From the NCBI RefSeq assembly GCF_001514305.1, contig NZ_KQ949118.1, positions 11,506 to 75,505 on the forward strand: a stretch of 64,000 nt of DNA, given 5' to 3'. The DNA is from Streptomyces dysideae (GTDB lineage: Bacteria; Actinomycetota; Actinomycetes; Streptomycetales; Streptomycetaceae). This document shows positions 17,042 to 26,043 of this stretch, piece after piece. Made by a program: the position numbers and the translations under genes. Below the pieces are notes generated by a model. It did not search any database, was not told where the DNA came from, and worked only from the letters and a program-made list of their open reading frames with translations. Position 1 is the first letter of the stretch. Each line of letters starts with the position of its first letter.

Positions 17042-19858
17042 TTCCTCGGATGTCGTCTTCGAAGCCGTCGCCTTCTTCACGGCCGTCTTCTTCGCGGTCG
17101 TCTTCTTGGCGGCCGTCGTCGTCTTCTTCGCGGCGGTCTTCTTGGCCGCCGTCTTCTTGGCCGGGGCAGCCTTCTTCGCGGGGGCCTTCTTCGCCGTCTT
17201 CTTGGCGGGCCCCTTCGCGCGCTTCTCGGCGAGCAGCTCGAAGCCGCGCTCCGGGGTGATCTCCTCGACGCTGTCGGAGGACCGAAGTGTCGCGTTGGTC
17301 TCCCCGTCGGTGACGTACGGCCCGAAGCGGCCGTCCTTGACGACGACCGGCTTTCCACTGACCGGGTCCTCGCCGAGCTCCTTCAGCGGCGGCTTGGCGG
17401 CGGCGCGGCCACGCTGCTTGGGCTGGGCGTAGATCGCCAGCGCCTCTTCGAGGGTGATCGTGAAGAGCTGCTCCTCGGACTGCAGCGAACGCGAGTCCGT
17501 GCCCTTCTTCAGATACGGCCCGTAGCGCCCGTTCTGCGCGGTGATCTCCTGGCCCTCGGCGTCGGTGCCGACGACGCGCGGCAGCGACATCAGCTTGAGG
17601 GCGTCCTCCAGCGTCACCGTGTCGAGCGACATCGACTTGAACAGCGAGGCCGTACGCGGCTTGACGGCGTTCTTGCCGGTCTTCGGGGTGCCCTCGGGGA
17701 GCACCTCGGTGACATACGGGCCGTAGCGGCCGTCCCGGGCGATGATCTGGTGGCCGGACGCCGGGTCGGTGCCCAGCTCGAAGTCGCCGCTCGGCTTGGC
17801 GAGCAGTTCCTCCGCGTACTCCACGGACAGCTCGTCCGGGGCCAGGTCCTCCGGCACGTCCGCGCGCTGGTGGTTCTCGGAGTCCTTCTCGCCGCGCTCG
17901 ATGTACGGGCCGTAGCGCCCGACCCGCAGCACGATGCCGCTGCCCACCGGGAACGACGACACCTCGCGCGCGTCGATCGCGCCCAGGTCGGTCACCAGCT
18001 CCTTGAGGCCACCGAGGTGGTCCCCGTCGCCGTTGCCCGCCTCGGCTGCACCGGCGGCGTCGCCCTCGCCGAAGTAGAACCGCCTCAGCCACGGCACGGC
18101 CTTCGCCTCACCGCGGGCGATGCGGTCGAGGTCGTCCTCCATCTTGGCGGTGAAGTCGTAGTCGACGAGCCGTCCGAAGTGCTTCTCCAGGAGGTTGACC
18201 ACGGCGAAGGACAGGAAGGACGGCACGAGGGCCGTGCCCTTCTTGAACACATAGCCGCGATCCAGGATCGTGCCGATGATCGACGCGTACGTCGACGGGC
18301 GGCCGATCTCGCGCTCTTCGAGCTCCTTGACCAGGCTGGCCTCGGTGTAGCGGGCCGGCGGCTTGGTGGCGTGCCCGTCGACCGTGATCTCCTCGGCGCT
18401 GAGGGCGTCGCCCTCGCCGACCTGCGGGAGGCGGCGCTCGCGGTCGTCCAGCTCGGCGTTCGGGTCGTCGGCGCCCTCGACATAGGCCTTCAGGAAGCCG
18501 TGGAAGGTGATCGTCTTGCCGGAGGCGCTGAACTCGACGTCCCGGCCGTCGGCCGCGGTGCCGCCGATCTTCACGGTCACGCTGTTGCCGGTCGCGTCCT
18601 TCATCTGGGAGGCGACGGTCCGCTTCCAGATCAGCTCGTAGAGCCGGAACTGGTCGCCGGTCAGGCCGGTCTCGGCAGGCGTGCGGAAACGATCACCCGA
18701 CGGGCGGATCGCCTCGTGCGCCTCCTGCGCGTTCTTGACCTTCCCGGCGTACGTCCGCGGCTGCGGCGGCAGGTAGTCGGCGCCGTACAGGTGCGTGACC
18801 TGGGCACGGGCGGCGGCGACCGCCGTGTCAGACAGGGTCGTGGAGTCCGTACGCATGTAGGTGATGAAGCCGTTCTCGTACAGCTTCTGCGCCACCTGCA
18901 TGGTCGCCTTCGCGCCGAAGCCGAGCTTGCGGCTGGCCTCCTGCTGGAGCGTCGTCGTACGGAACGGGGCGTACGGCGAGCGGCGGTACGGCTTCGACTC
19001 GACGGACCGGACGGAGAACCGGGTGCTCTCCAGGGCGGCGGCCAGGGCGCGGGCGTTGGCCTCGTCGAGGTGGAGGGTGTTCGCGCTCTTCAGTTGTCCC
19101 AGGGAGTCGAAGTCGCGACCCTGCGCGACCCGCCTGCCGTCGACGGTCTGGAGGCGGGCGACCAGCGACGACGGGTCCGACGGGTCGCCGGCGCGGCCGG
19201 TCGCGAAGGTGCCCGTCAGGTCCCAGTACTCAGCGGAACGAAACGCGATGCGCTCGCGTTCCCGCTCCACCACGAGCCGGGTGGCGACGGACTGGACGCG
19301 GCCCGCCGACAGGCGCGGCATGACCTTCTTCCACAGGACCGGCGAGACCTCGTAGCCGTAGAGGCGGTCGAGGATGCGGCGGGTCTCCTGGGCGTCGACC
19401 AGCTTCTGGTTCAGCTCGCGCGGGTTGGCGACGGCGGCCTGGATCGCGGCCTTGGTGATCTCGTGGAAGACCATCCGCTTGACCGGGACCTTGGGCTTGA
19501 GCACCTCCTGGAGGTGCCAGGCGATGGCCTCGCCCTCCCGGTCCTCATCGGTGGCGAGGAAGAGCTCGTCGGAGTCCTTCAGCAGGTCCTTGAGCTTCTT
19601 GACCTGCGCCCTCTTGTCGGCGTTGACGACATAGATCGGCTGGAAGTCGTGGTCGACGTCCACGCCGAGGCGGCGCACCTCGCCGGTGTACTTCTCGGGC
19701 ACCTCCGCAGCGCCGTTGGGGAGGTCGCGGATGTGCCCGACGCTCGCCTCGACAACGTATCCGGGGCCGAGATAGCCCTTGATCGTCTTCGCCTTGGCAG
19801 GCGACTCGACGATGACGAGTCGGCGGCCGCCCTTCGCGGTCTCGCTGGTCGGGGACAA
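17039..19858 (-). CDS. topA: DNA topoisomerase I
   Basis: The product has 939 aa and is a type IA topoisomerase that relaxes negative supercoils. The Toprim domain begins RRLVIVESPAKAKTIKGYL, and the acidic triad lies in ATDEDREGEAIAWHL. The catalytic tyrosine is in FITYMRTDS. GYEVSPVLWKKVMP and SAGRVQSVATRL are core motifs. The C-terminal half has no zinc fingers but carries repeated modules ending RYGPYI, RYGPYV, RYGPYL and RFGPYV. It ends in a Lys/Ala-rich tail (AKKTAAKKTAAKKTT), typical of actinobacterial TopA and linked to processivity. The TTG start at 19858 was chosen because SPTSETAKGG is the conserved N-terminus and GGAGAGAAG lies upstream. An ATG at 19921 in frame lacks a Shine-Dalgarno sequence. 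Confidence 0.95.
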   Translation of the reverse strand: MSPTSETAKGGRRLVIVESPAKAKTIKGYLGPGYVVEASVGHIRDLPNGAAEVPEKYTGEVRRLGVDVDHDFQPIYVVNADKRAQVKKLKDLLKDSDELFLATDEDREGEAIAWHLQEVLKPKVPVKRMVFHEITKAAIQAAVANPRELNQKLVDAQETRRILDRLYGYEVSPVLWKKVMPRLSAGRVQSVATRLVVERERERIAFRSAEYWDLTGTFATGRAGDPSDPSSLVARLQTVDGRRVAQGRDFDSLGQLKSANTLHLDEANARALAAALESTRFSVRSVESKPYRRSPYAPFRTTTLQQEASRKLGFGAKATMQVAQKLYENGFITYMRTDSTTLSDTAVAAARAQVTHLYGADYLPPQPRTYAGKVKNAQEAHEAIRPSGDRFRTPAETGLTGDQFRLYELIWKRTVASQMKDATGNSVTVKIGGTAADGRDVEFSASGKTITFHGFLKAYVEGADDPNAELDDRERRLPQVGEGDALSAEEITVDGHATKPPARYTEASLVKELEEREIGRPSTYASIIGTILDRGYVFKKGTALVPSFLSFAVVNLLEKHFGRLVDYDFTAKMEDDLDRIARGEAKAVPWLRRFYFGEGDAAGAAEAGNGDGDHLGGLKELVTDLGAIDAREVSSFPVGSGIVLRVGRYGPYIERGEKDSENHQRADVPEDLAPDELSVEYAEELLAKPSGDFELGTDPASGHQIIARDGRYGPYVTEVLPEGTPKTGKNAVKPRTASLFKSMSLDTVTLEDALKLMSLPRVVGTDAEGQEITAQNGRYGPYLKKGTDSRSLQSEEQLFTITLEEALAIYAQPKQRGRAAAKPPLKELGEDPVSGKPVVVKDGRFGPYVTDGETNATLRSSDSVEEITPERGFELLAEKRAKGPAKKTAKKAPAKKAAPAKKTAAKKTAAKKTTTAAKKTTAKKTAVKKATASKTTSEE

Positions 19859-20104
19859 CTTCGCTCTTCTCTCCGGTCGACGCTGGGGCCTCCCCAGGCC
19901 TTGCTCCCGGGGTCGGGTCATGGTTCCGCTGCGGAGTGTGACGGTACATCCCGCCCCCGTGTCAAACGGGAAAAGCCCGCAACGGCCACTCGAACGGTAA
20001 CCCGACTACCGCCATTCCTGCCGCCCGGAGTGCCGACCAGCCTTTTCGAGCCTTTCCGGAGTACCCCCCTCCTCATTACCCGAATCCCAGCTCCGAAGTG
20101 GTGT

Positions 20105-20302
20105 TCACAGGCGGCTGAAGCACCAGGTTCCGAGGATCAGCGCGATCACCGCGGCCAGGCCCGCGAGGGTCGCGGATGCGACAGGGCTCACACCGTGGGC
20201 GACCGGCCGGCGCTGCCGCAGGCTCGTCGCCGTCCACACCAGAAGCCCGCCGCCGAACAGGGCGAACACCGCTCCGGCGAAGATCGCCGGTCCTCTCTCC
20301 AT
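20105..20302 (-). CDS. Small two-helix membrane protein
   Basis: The product has 65 aa and begins MERGPAIFAGAVFALFGGG. Two hydrophobic helices (about 6-24 and 42-62) are separated by a basic loop (SLRQRRPVAHG). A GGGAAG Shine-Dalgarno sequence lies 4-5 nt before ATG 20302. The positive-inside rule would place the loop in the cytoplasm. The function is unknown. It lies upstream of topA on the same strand with a gap of about 245 bp. Confidence 0.75.
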   Translation of the reverse strand: MERGPAIFAGAVFALFGGGLLVWTATSLRQRRPVAHGVSPVASATLAGLAAVIALILGTWCFSRL

Positions 20303-20483
20303 TGCTTCCCGTGCCCCTTTTTCTCCCGTCCGCGTGCATCCGGCCCGGGGAGGCTGACACGCGCAGGCGGCGCCCAGGAGAACCCGGGGTGAACGCCGGA
20401 CCGACGCGGCCACGGCCCCCCTCGCTCCGGCCGTCCACGCGCCCTCGGACCGCGCCGGGTGTGGGTGTCTTTCCGGTCGACTT

Positions 20484-20686
20484 CTAGTGCCCCAACAGGC
20501 GACATTCGCCCCGTCGCGACGCCCGGCACGCTCCCCCACTGCCTTAAGGGCGTGGGAGGTGCCCCCACTCGCCGCACCGGGGCACAAACCCAAGTACGTC
20601 CAGTACGAGGGCTTGTACCCGGCACGCCGAGAGCACGCACCGGACGCCGCTCCTTAACGGGCGAACGTTGCCTGCCGGGGCACTAG
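20484..20686. repeat. CTAG-bounded MITE-like element, copy 1
   Basis: The 203-bp element has both ends at CTAGTGCCCC, as imperfect terminal inverted repeats of about 27 bp. About 150 bp of the interior matches the element at 52987-53186 in the opposite orientation. It has no coding capacity. The interior is palindrome-rich (GGCGTGGGAGGTGCCCCCAC, AAGTACGTCCAGTACG). It resembles dispersed repeats remembered from other Streptomyces genomes. Confidence 0.8.
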
Positions 20687-20867
20687 GTGACGGCACGGCT
20701 GACGGTGTAGACGATCTTGTTGAGGCCGAGTTCCCAGCCGTAGCCGTCCGCTCCGGGCCCGGCGCCCTGGTGGACTCGAATGCGTCGCTCATTTCGCCGG
20801 GCGCCCGAACGCTCCCTATGACCTGGCCGTCGGGCCAGTCGTCGTCGCAGGCGAACGAACCCATCAC
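20683..20867 (-). pseudogene. Short frameshifted coding remnant next to the repeat element
   Basis: From ATG 20864 one frame reads MGSFACDDDWPDGQVIGSV with normal GC3. Another frame then reads GADGYGWELGLNKIVYTVS through to a TAG supplied by the CTAG end of the repeat element. Both halves look coding in composition, which suggests one protein of about 65 aa broken by a frameshift, or two decayed pieces. The family is not recognised. It begins 20 nt after the methyltransferase stop. A sequencing indel is an alternative cause. Confidence 0.35.
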
Positions 20868-20886
20868 GGGCGTGGCACGGAGACCG

Positions 20887-22413
20887 TCACCGAGCCGGAT
20901 CGAGGAACCCCTGCTCCACCAGCAGCCGGATCTGCGCCGGCGTACGGTCCCGCAGCGTCACCGGATCCTCGCCCACCAGTTGGGCGATCGCGTCCAGAAT
21001 GCGGCCCGCGCTCAGCGAACCGTCGCAGACGCCCGCGAAGCCCGCGCCGACCGTGTCCACCTTGGTGGCCCGGCGCATCCCGCGGTGCTGACGCAGCACC
21101 ACATGCTCCGGGTCCTCGGCGCCGGGCAGCCCGACCTGCTCCTGCACGACCTCGGCGGCGAGCTTGAAGTGCCCCGCGAGCAGGGCCGCGTCGTCGTGGG
21201 CGCGCAGGTAGTCGAGGCGGTCGAAGTGCGCCCGTACGGTGTCGCCGAGCGGCTGTTCGACGGGGTGCGGCCATTCCTCCACGGTGACCGAGGGCACGGC
21301 GGCCCCCGTCTTCCGCAGGGTGATCCAGCCGAAGCCCACACCCTTCACCTTGCGCGCCTCGAACTCGTCCAGCCAAGCGTCGTACCGCGCCTGGTACTCG
21401 GCCACGTCGCCCCGGTGGTCGCCGGCGTCCCGCAGCCACAGCTCGGCGTACTGCGTGACGTCCTGCACCTCGCGCTGCACGATCCACGCGTCGCACCCTC
21501 GCGGTACCCACGACCTGAGCCTGTCCTGCCAGTCCTCCCCCTCCACGTGCTGCCAGTTGGCGAGGAACTGCGCGAACCCGCCCTCGTTCAGCCGCTCCCC
21601 CGCCCCCTGGACGATCGAGCGGCACAGATCGTCCCCGCCCATCCCGCCGTCGCGGTAGGTGAGACGGGCACCCGGCGAGATCACGAAGGGCGGGTTCGAC
21701 ACGATGAGGTCGTACGTCTCGTCGTCCCGCACCGGCTCGAACAGCGAGCCCTCGCGCAGGTCGGCTGCCGGGGCGCCGGACAGCGCCAGTGTGAGCGCGG
21801 TGATGTGCAGCGCGCGCGGGTTGAGGTCGGTGGCCGTCACGCGCGTGGCGTGCTGCGCGGCGTGCAGCGCCTGGATTCCCGAGCCGGTGCCGAGGTCGAG
21901 GGCCGAGGTGACGGGCGTACGGACAGTGATCCCGGCGAGTGTCGTGGACGCACCGCCGACCCCGAGGACGACACCCTCGTCCTTGCTCCCGATCCCGCCG
22001 GCGCCGCCGACCGCGCACCCGAGGTCGGACACGATGAACCAGTCCTCGCCGGCCGGCCCGCCGTACGGCCGTACATCGACCGTCGCCGCGACCTCGTCGC
22101 CGACCCGGACCAGCCACCCGCTCACCACGCACGTGTCGACGGGCAGTACGCCCGCCACGCGCGCGTGCGGCACGGGCTGCTGGAGCAGGAACAGCCGTAC
22201 GAGCGTCTCCAGCGGCGTGTCCCCGCGGGTCGCCCGGAGCGCGGGCACGGTTTCGCTGCGCGCCAGCGCCGCGTACGCGGGGGCGCCGAGCAGTTCGAGC
22301 AGCCCGTCGGCGGTGAAGGAGGCCCCAAGCAGGGCGTCCCGCAGCCGGGCGGTGACGTCGGGGCGGTCGGAGGCGGGCAGGGGGGACAGGCTGGAGTTAC
22401 TCACGCCCCCCAT
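20887..22413 (-). CDS. Class I SAM-dependent methyltransferase
   Basis: The product has about 508 aa. The N-terminal 150 residues form a helical/HTH-like region (LGAPAYAALARSETVPALR). The Rossmann methyltransferase carries motif I SALDLGTGSGIQALHAA, ATDLNPRALHI (motif II) and VSNPPFVISPG (motif IV). The NPPF signature is typical of enzymes that methylate amide or exocyclic amino nitrogens (PrmC/HemK, RlmG/RsmC types), so the target could be rRNA or protein glutamine. Starts at 22413 (ATG), 22434 (ATG) and a nearby GTG are all possible, and none has a good Shine-Dalgarno sequence. Confidence 0.82.
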   Translation of the reverse strand: MGGVSNSSLSPLPASDRPDVTARLRDALLGASFTADGLLELLGAPAYAALARSETVPALRATRGDTPLETLVRLFLLQQPVPHARVAGVLPVDTCVVSGWLVRVGDEVAATVDVRPYGGPAGEDWFIVSDLGCAVGGAGGIGSKDEGVVLGVGGASTTLAGITVRTPVTSALDLGTGSGIQALHAAQHATRVTATDLNPRALHITALTLALSGAPAADLREGSLFEPVRDDETYDLIVSNPPFVISPGARLTYRDGGMGGDDLCRSIVQGAGERLNEGGFAQFLANWQHVEGEDWQDRLRSWVPRGCDAWIVQREVQDVTQYAELWLRDAGDHRGDVAEYQARYDAWLDEFEARKVKGVGFGWITLRKTGAAVPSVTVEEWPHPVEQPLGDTVRAHFDRLDYLRAHDDAALLAGHFKLAAEVVQEQVGLPGAEDPEHVVLRQHRGMRRATKVDTVGAGFAGVCDGSLSAGRILDAIAQLVGEDPVTLRDRTPAQIRLLVEQGFLDPAR

Positions 22414-22502
22414 TGTGTCGGTTCGGACGGACATCGCGCGCGTCCGTGCGAAGGTCCCGGCACGCACGCGTACCGGGACCTCGACCGGGTGATCCGCGAT
22501 CG

Positions 22503-23072
22503 TCAGCTCTTCGTCGCCGACGCCGACGCGGACGCCGACTTGCAGCTGGCCTGCTTGGCCATCGCCGTGCCGACGTCGCCCTCCTCCAGCTCCTTCAACG
22601 CGTCGCTGCCGCTCTTGCTGAGCTTGTCCAGCTCGGTGGCGATGTTCTTGAGACCGTCCGCGAACTTCGCCTGGTCCTTGGTATCGAGGGCGTCGACCTG
22701 CTTCTTCAGGGACGCGTACGACGAGGAGATGCTGTTGAGTTCCTTGACGGCGTTCTGCTGCTTCTTCTCGCCGTTCTCGACATCCGGTGCCCCGGCCTTC
22801 TGCACGGCCGCCCCTATCGCCTTGTAGGCGTCGGACATGTCCTGGAAGGCCTGTGCGTCGGCCTTCTGGACGTCCTCCGGCGTGCTGTTGTCCGAGGTCT
22901 CCTTCTGGATCGCCGCGTTGGCGGTCGTGATCTTCTTCGCCTGCGGCTGCACCGCGTCGCAGACCTGCTTGGCCCAGGCATCCAGCTTTTCGTTGTCGTC
23001 GCCGCCGCATCCCGACAGCGCCAGTACCAGTACCGCACCGCCGGACAGTGCGGCCGCGAGCTTCTTGTTCAC
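22503..23072 (-). CDS. Small secreted lipoprotein
   Basis: The product has 189 aa. A lipoprotein signal ends in a lipobox (LVLALSGC, then GGDDNEK). The mature part is mostly amphipathic helix (AKKITTANAAIQKE, YASLKKQVDALDTKDQ), with conserved Cys residues (QVCDAV, KQASC) near each end that may pair. GTG 23072 was chosen because GGAAGGGA lies 8 nt upstream. An ATG at 23090 overlaps that Shine-Dalgarno sequence. The tail is Ser/Ala-rich. It is an extracytoplasmic lipoprotein of unknown role, and the neighbourhood gives no partner. Confidence 0.85.
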   Translation of the reverse strand: MNKKLAAALSGGAVLVLALSGCGGDDNEKLDAWAKQVCDAVQPQAKKITTANAAIQKETSDNSTPEDVQKADAQAFQDMSDAYKAIGAAVQKAGAPDVENGEKKQQNAVKELNSISSSYASLKKQVDALDTKDQAKFADGLKNIATELDKLSKSGSDALKELEEGDVGTAMAKQASCKSASASASATKS

Positions 23073-23220
23073 CGGATTGGTCCCTTCCATGGCTCTCGGC
23101 CCCGGAACATACACGCCGGATGGGCGACAACCGTATGATGAACATCCGCTTTGACACCTATTGAAGCCATTTGCACCAAGAGAGAGAAGGCTCACGACGC
23201 GGGCGTGAACCACACGAGAC

Positions 23221-23252
23221 GGGCGGACGCCGCGTCAACACGCGCCGCCCGC
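23221..23252 (-). terminator. GC-rich hairpin downstream of hppA
   Basis: A paired GGGCGG/CCGCCC outer stem encloses an inner CGCGT/ACGCG stem with a CAAC loop, 33 bp past the hppA stop. There is no U tract, as is common for streptomycete terminators. Confidence 0.5.
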
Positions 23253-23284
23253 CCGCCCCTTGAACTGGGACCTCGTGAAACCCC

Positions 23285-25690
23285 CTACGAAACCACCGCC
23301 GGGTCGGCCGACTTGGCCACCTGCTCGGCGTCGTCTTCGTCACCCACGGCGATCCCGCGCCGCTTGGAGACGTAGACCGCGCCGACGATCACCAGGAGCG
23401 CGAGCACGGCGATGGTGATCCGTACGCCGATGCTCTTGTCCTCGCCGTAGCTGAACTTGATGACCGCGGGCGCGATGAGCAGTGCGACCAGGTTCATCAC
23501 CTTCAGCAGCGGGTTGATCGCGGGGCCGGCAGTGTCCTTGAAGGGGTCGCCGACCGTGTCGCCGATCACCGTCGCGGCGTGGGCCTCACTGCCCTTGCCG
23601 CCGTGGTGGCCGTCCTCGACGAGTTTCTTGGCGTTGTCCCACGCGCCGCCGGAGTTGGCGAGGAACACCGCCATCAGCGTGCCCGCGCCGATCGCGCCCG
23701 CGAGGAACGAGCCGAGGGCGCCGACGCCGAGCGTGAACCCGATGAAGATGGGCGCCAGTACGGCGAGCAGGCCGGGCGTGGCGAGCTCCCTGAGGGCGTC
23801 CTTGGTGCAGATGTCGACGACCTTGCCGTACTCGGGCGTCTCGCTGTAGTCCATGATCCCGGGCTTCTCGCGGAACTGCCGCCGCACCTCGTAGACCACG
23901 GCACCCGCCGACCGCGACACGGCGTTGATGGCGAGCCCCGAGAAGAGGAAGACGACCGCCGCGCCCACGATGAGGCCGACGAGGTTGTTGGGCTGCGAGA
24001 TGTCCATCATCAGGTTCAGCGGTGCGCCCTCGCCGGACACCCTCTCGCCCACCTCCTGCGCGCCGGTGAAGATCGCGTCGCGGTACGACCCGAAGAGCGC
24101 CGCCGCCGCCAGGACGGCGGTGGCGATGGCGATGCCCTTGGTGATGGCCTTGGTGGTGTTGCCGACCGCGTCCAGGTTGGTGAGCACCTGGGCGCCCGCG
24201 CCCTCGACGTCGCCCGACATCTCGGCGATGCCCTGCGCGTTGTCCGAGACCGGCCCGAAGGTGTCCATGGCGACGATCACACCGACCGTGGTGAGCAGGC
24301 CGGTGCCGGCCAGGGCCACCGCGAACAGCGCCAGCATGATGGACGTACCGCCGAGCAGGAAGGCCCCGTAGACGCCGAGGCCGATCAACAGGGCGGTGTA
24401 GACGGCCGATTCGAGGCCGATCGCGATACCGGCGAGGACCACGGTGGCCGGGCCGGTGAGTGAGGACTTGCCGATGTCCCTGACCGGCCGGCGTGTCGTC
24501 TCGGTGAAGTAGCCGGTCAGTTGCTGGATGACGGCGGCCAGCACGATGCCGATCGCCACCGCGACGACCGCGAGGATCCGCGGGTCGCCGCCCTTGGTCA
24601 GGATCTCCGTGTCGGTGACGCCGTCGAGGTCGGCGTACGACGACGGCAGGTACACGAAGACGGCGACGGCGACCAGCACGAGCGAGATCACCGCGGAGAT
24701 GAAGAAGCCGCGGTTGATCGCCGACATCCCGCTGCGGTCCGCACGCCTCGGCGCCACCGCGAAGATGCCGATCATCGCGGTCACGACACCGATCGCGGGC
24801 ACGAGCAGCGGGAACGCCAGCCCGGAGTCGCCGAAGGCCGCCTTGCCGAGGATCAGCGCGGCGACCAGGGTCACGGCGTACGACTCGAAGAGGTCGGCCG
24901 CCATGCCCGCGCAGTCGCCGACGTTGTCGCCCACATTGTCGGCGATGGTCGCGGCATTGCGCGGGTCGTCCTCCGGAATGCCCTGCTCGACCTTGCCGAC
25001 CAGGTCGGCGCCGACGTCGGCGGCCTTGGTGAAGATGCCGCCGCCGACCCGCATGAACATGGCGATCAGCGCGGCGCCGAGGCCGAAGCCCTCGAGCACC
25101 TTCGGCGCGTCGGCCGCGTACACCAGCACCACACAGGAGGCGCCCAGCAGACCGAGCCCCACCGTGAACATGCCGACCACGCCGCCCGTGCGGAAAGCGA
25201 TCTTCATTGCTTTGTGCGAGACGGCGGTGAGATCCTTTTCGGGTTCACCTTCCGCCGGGGTCGCTTCCCGAGCCGCCGCGGCGACGCGCACATTGCTGCG
25301 TACGGCGAGCCACATGCCGATATAGCCGGTGGCCGCCGAGAACGCGGCACCGATCAAGAAGAACACCGATCGGCCGGCGCGCTGATTCCAGTCGTCCGCG
25401 GGCAGCAGCATGAGCAGGAAGAACACCACCACGGCGAAGACGCCGAGCGTGCGCAGCTGCCGGGCCAGATAGGCGTTCGCACCTTCCTGGATGGCCGTCG
25501 CGATCTTCTTCATGCTGTCGGTGCCCTCGCCCGCCGCGAGCACCTGGCGCACCAGGATGCCTGCGACCACGAGCGCGGCCAGCGCGACGGCCGCGATGAC
25601 CATCACGATGATCTGGTTGTCGTCGGTCAGCACTGCGGCTGCGAAGGTTGTGGGCTGATCCAACTGATGAGGGGTAGAAAGCCCCGCCAT
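23285..25690 (-). CDS. hppA: Membrane-bound proton-translocating pyrophosphatase
   Basis: The product has 801 aa and about 16 membrane segments. It couples PPi hydrolysis to proton export. Signature loops are DNVGDNVGDCAGMAAD, the acidic substrate site upstream of it, and GGAWDNAKK near the C-terminus. The segment GNTTKAITKG carries Lys where K+-dependent enzymes have Ala, so this is predicted to be the K+-independent proton-pumping type. A near-perfect Shine-Dalgarno sequence (AAGGAGGA) precedes ATG 25690. An AT-rich upstream region of about 250 bp probably holds its promoter. Confidence 0.97.
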   Translation of the reverse strand: MAGLSTPHQLDQPTTFAAAVLTDDNQIIVMVIAAVALAALVVAGILVRQVLAAGEGTDSMKKIATAIQEGANAYLARQLRTLGVFAVVVFFLLMLLPADDWNQRAGRSVFFLIGAAFSAATGYIGMWLAVRSNVRVAAAAREATPAEGEPEKDLTAVSHKAMKIAFRTGGVVGMFTVGLGLLGASCVVLVYAADAPKVLEGFGLGAALIAMFMRVGGGIFTKAADVGADLVGKVEQGIPEDDPRNAATIADNVGDNVGDCAGMAADLFESYAVTLVAALILGKAAFGDSGLAFPLLVPAIGVVTAMIGIFAVAPRRADRSGMSAINRGFFISAVISLVLVAVAVFVYLPSSYADLDGVTDTEILTKGGDPRILAVVAVAIGIVLAAVIQQLTGYFTETTRRPVRDIGKSSLTGPATVVLAGIAIGLESAVYTALLIGLGVYGAFLLGGTSIMLALFAVALAGTGLLTTVGVIVAMDTFGPVSDNAQGIAEMSGDVEGAGAQVLTNLDAVGNTTKAITKGIAIATAVLAAAALFGSYRDAIFTGAQEVGERVSGEGAPLNLMMDISQPNNLVGLIVGAAVVFLFSGLAINAVSRSAGAVVYEVRRQFREKPGIMDYSETPEYGKVVDICTKDALRELATPGLLAVLAPIFIGFTLGVGALGSFLAGAIGAGTLMAVFLANSGGAWDNAKKLVEDGHHGGKGSEAHAATVIGDTVGDPFKDTAGPAINPLLKVMNLVALLIAPAVIKFSYGEDKSIGVRITIAVLALLVIVGAVYVSKRRGIAVGDEDDAEQVAKSADPAVVS

Positions 25691-25732
25691 TCGTCCTCCT
25701 TGACGCTTGGGCTGAGCTCAAGATGTGGACGG

Positions 25733-25935
25733 ATTGTAGGTACCGGAACCTGATCAAAACAGTGTGCGGTAAGTGGAATTGGCCTTCACATGCTCTTCAG
25801 CAAACGATCGGCCGCCGACCACGGAACCCGAAAGTGGTAACGCCTCAAAGGCATTGACGACTGCATTTCTTGATCGTTTATCTGATCGAATTATCGCGCG
25901 CTTGATCGTGAAAGTGATCGTGAAGGAATTCACGA
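25733..25935 (-). promoter_or_regulatory. AT-rich hppA upstream region with repeated CACGATCA/GATCA sites
   Basis: On the minus strand CACGATCA occurs twice, 4 nt apart. CGATCAG and ACGATCAAG follow within 35 bp, then a possible -10 (TACAAT, 25733-25738) lies 42 bp before the ATG. The local A+T content is well above the neighbourhood. The spaced GATCA array suggests an operator, and the factor is unknown. Confidence 0.35.
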
Positions 25936-25993
25936 AATCCATCGGGTGCGATCACCGAGACCACTGTAGGCACAGAAACCACGCGCCGACATG

Positions 25994-26024
25994 CCGAAGG
26001 GCCCTACCAGGTAGGGCCCTTCGG
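25994..26024 (-). terminator. Terminator of the bldG operon
   Basis: A perfect inverted repeat with arms CCGAAGGGCCCTACC and its complement around one base folds into a strong hairpin, 20 bp past the stop of the anti-sigma-like gene. Confidence 0.75.
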
Positions 26025-26043
26025 TACAGAACGGGGGTGTGAG

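Noticed and set aside
17750..20392. Plus-strand frame of 880 codons
   Set aside because: It lies antisense to topA. Its composition is the mirror of GC-rich codons and it has no domain.
25773..26042. Plus-strand frame of 89 codons upstream of hppA
   Set aside because: It has poor third-position bias, lies in an AT-rich control region, and reads through the bldG-operon terminator.
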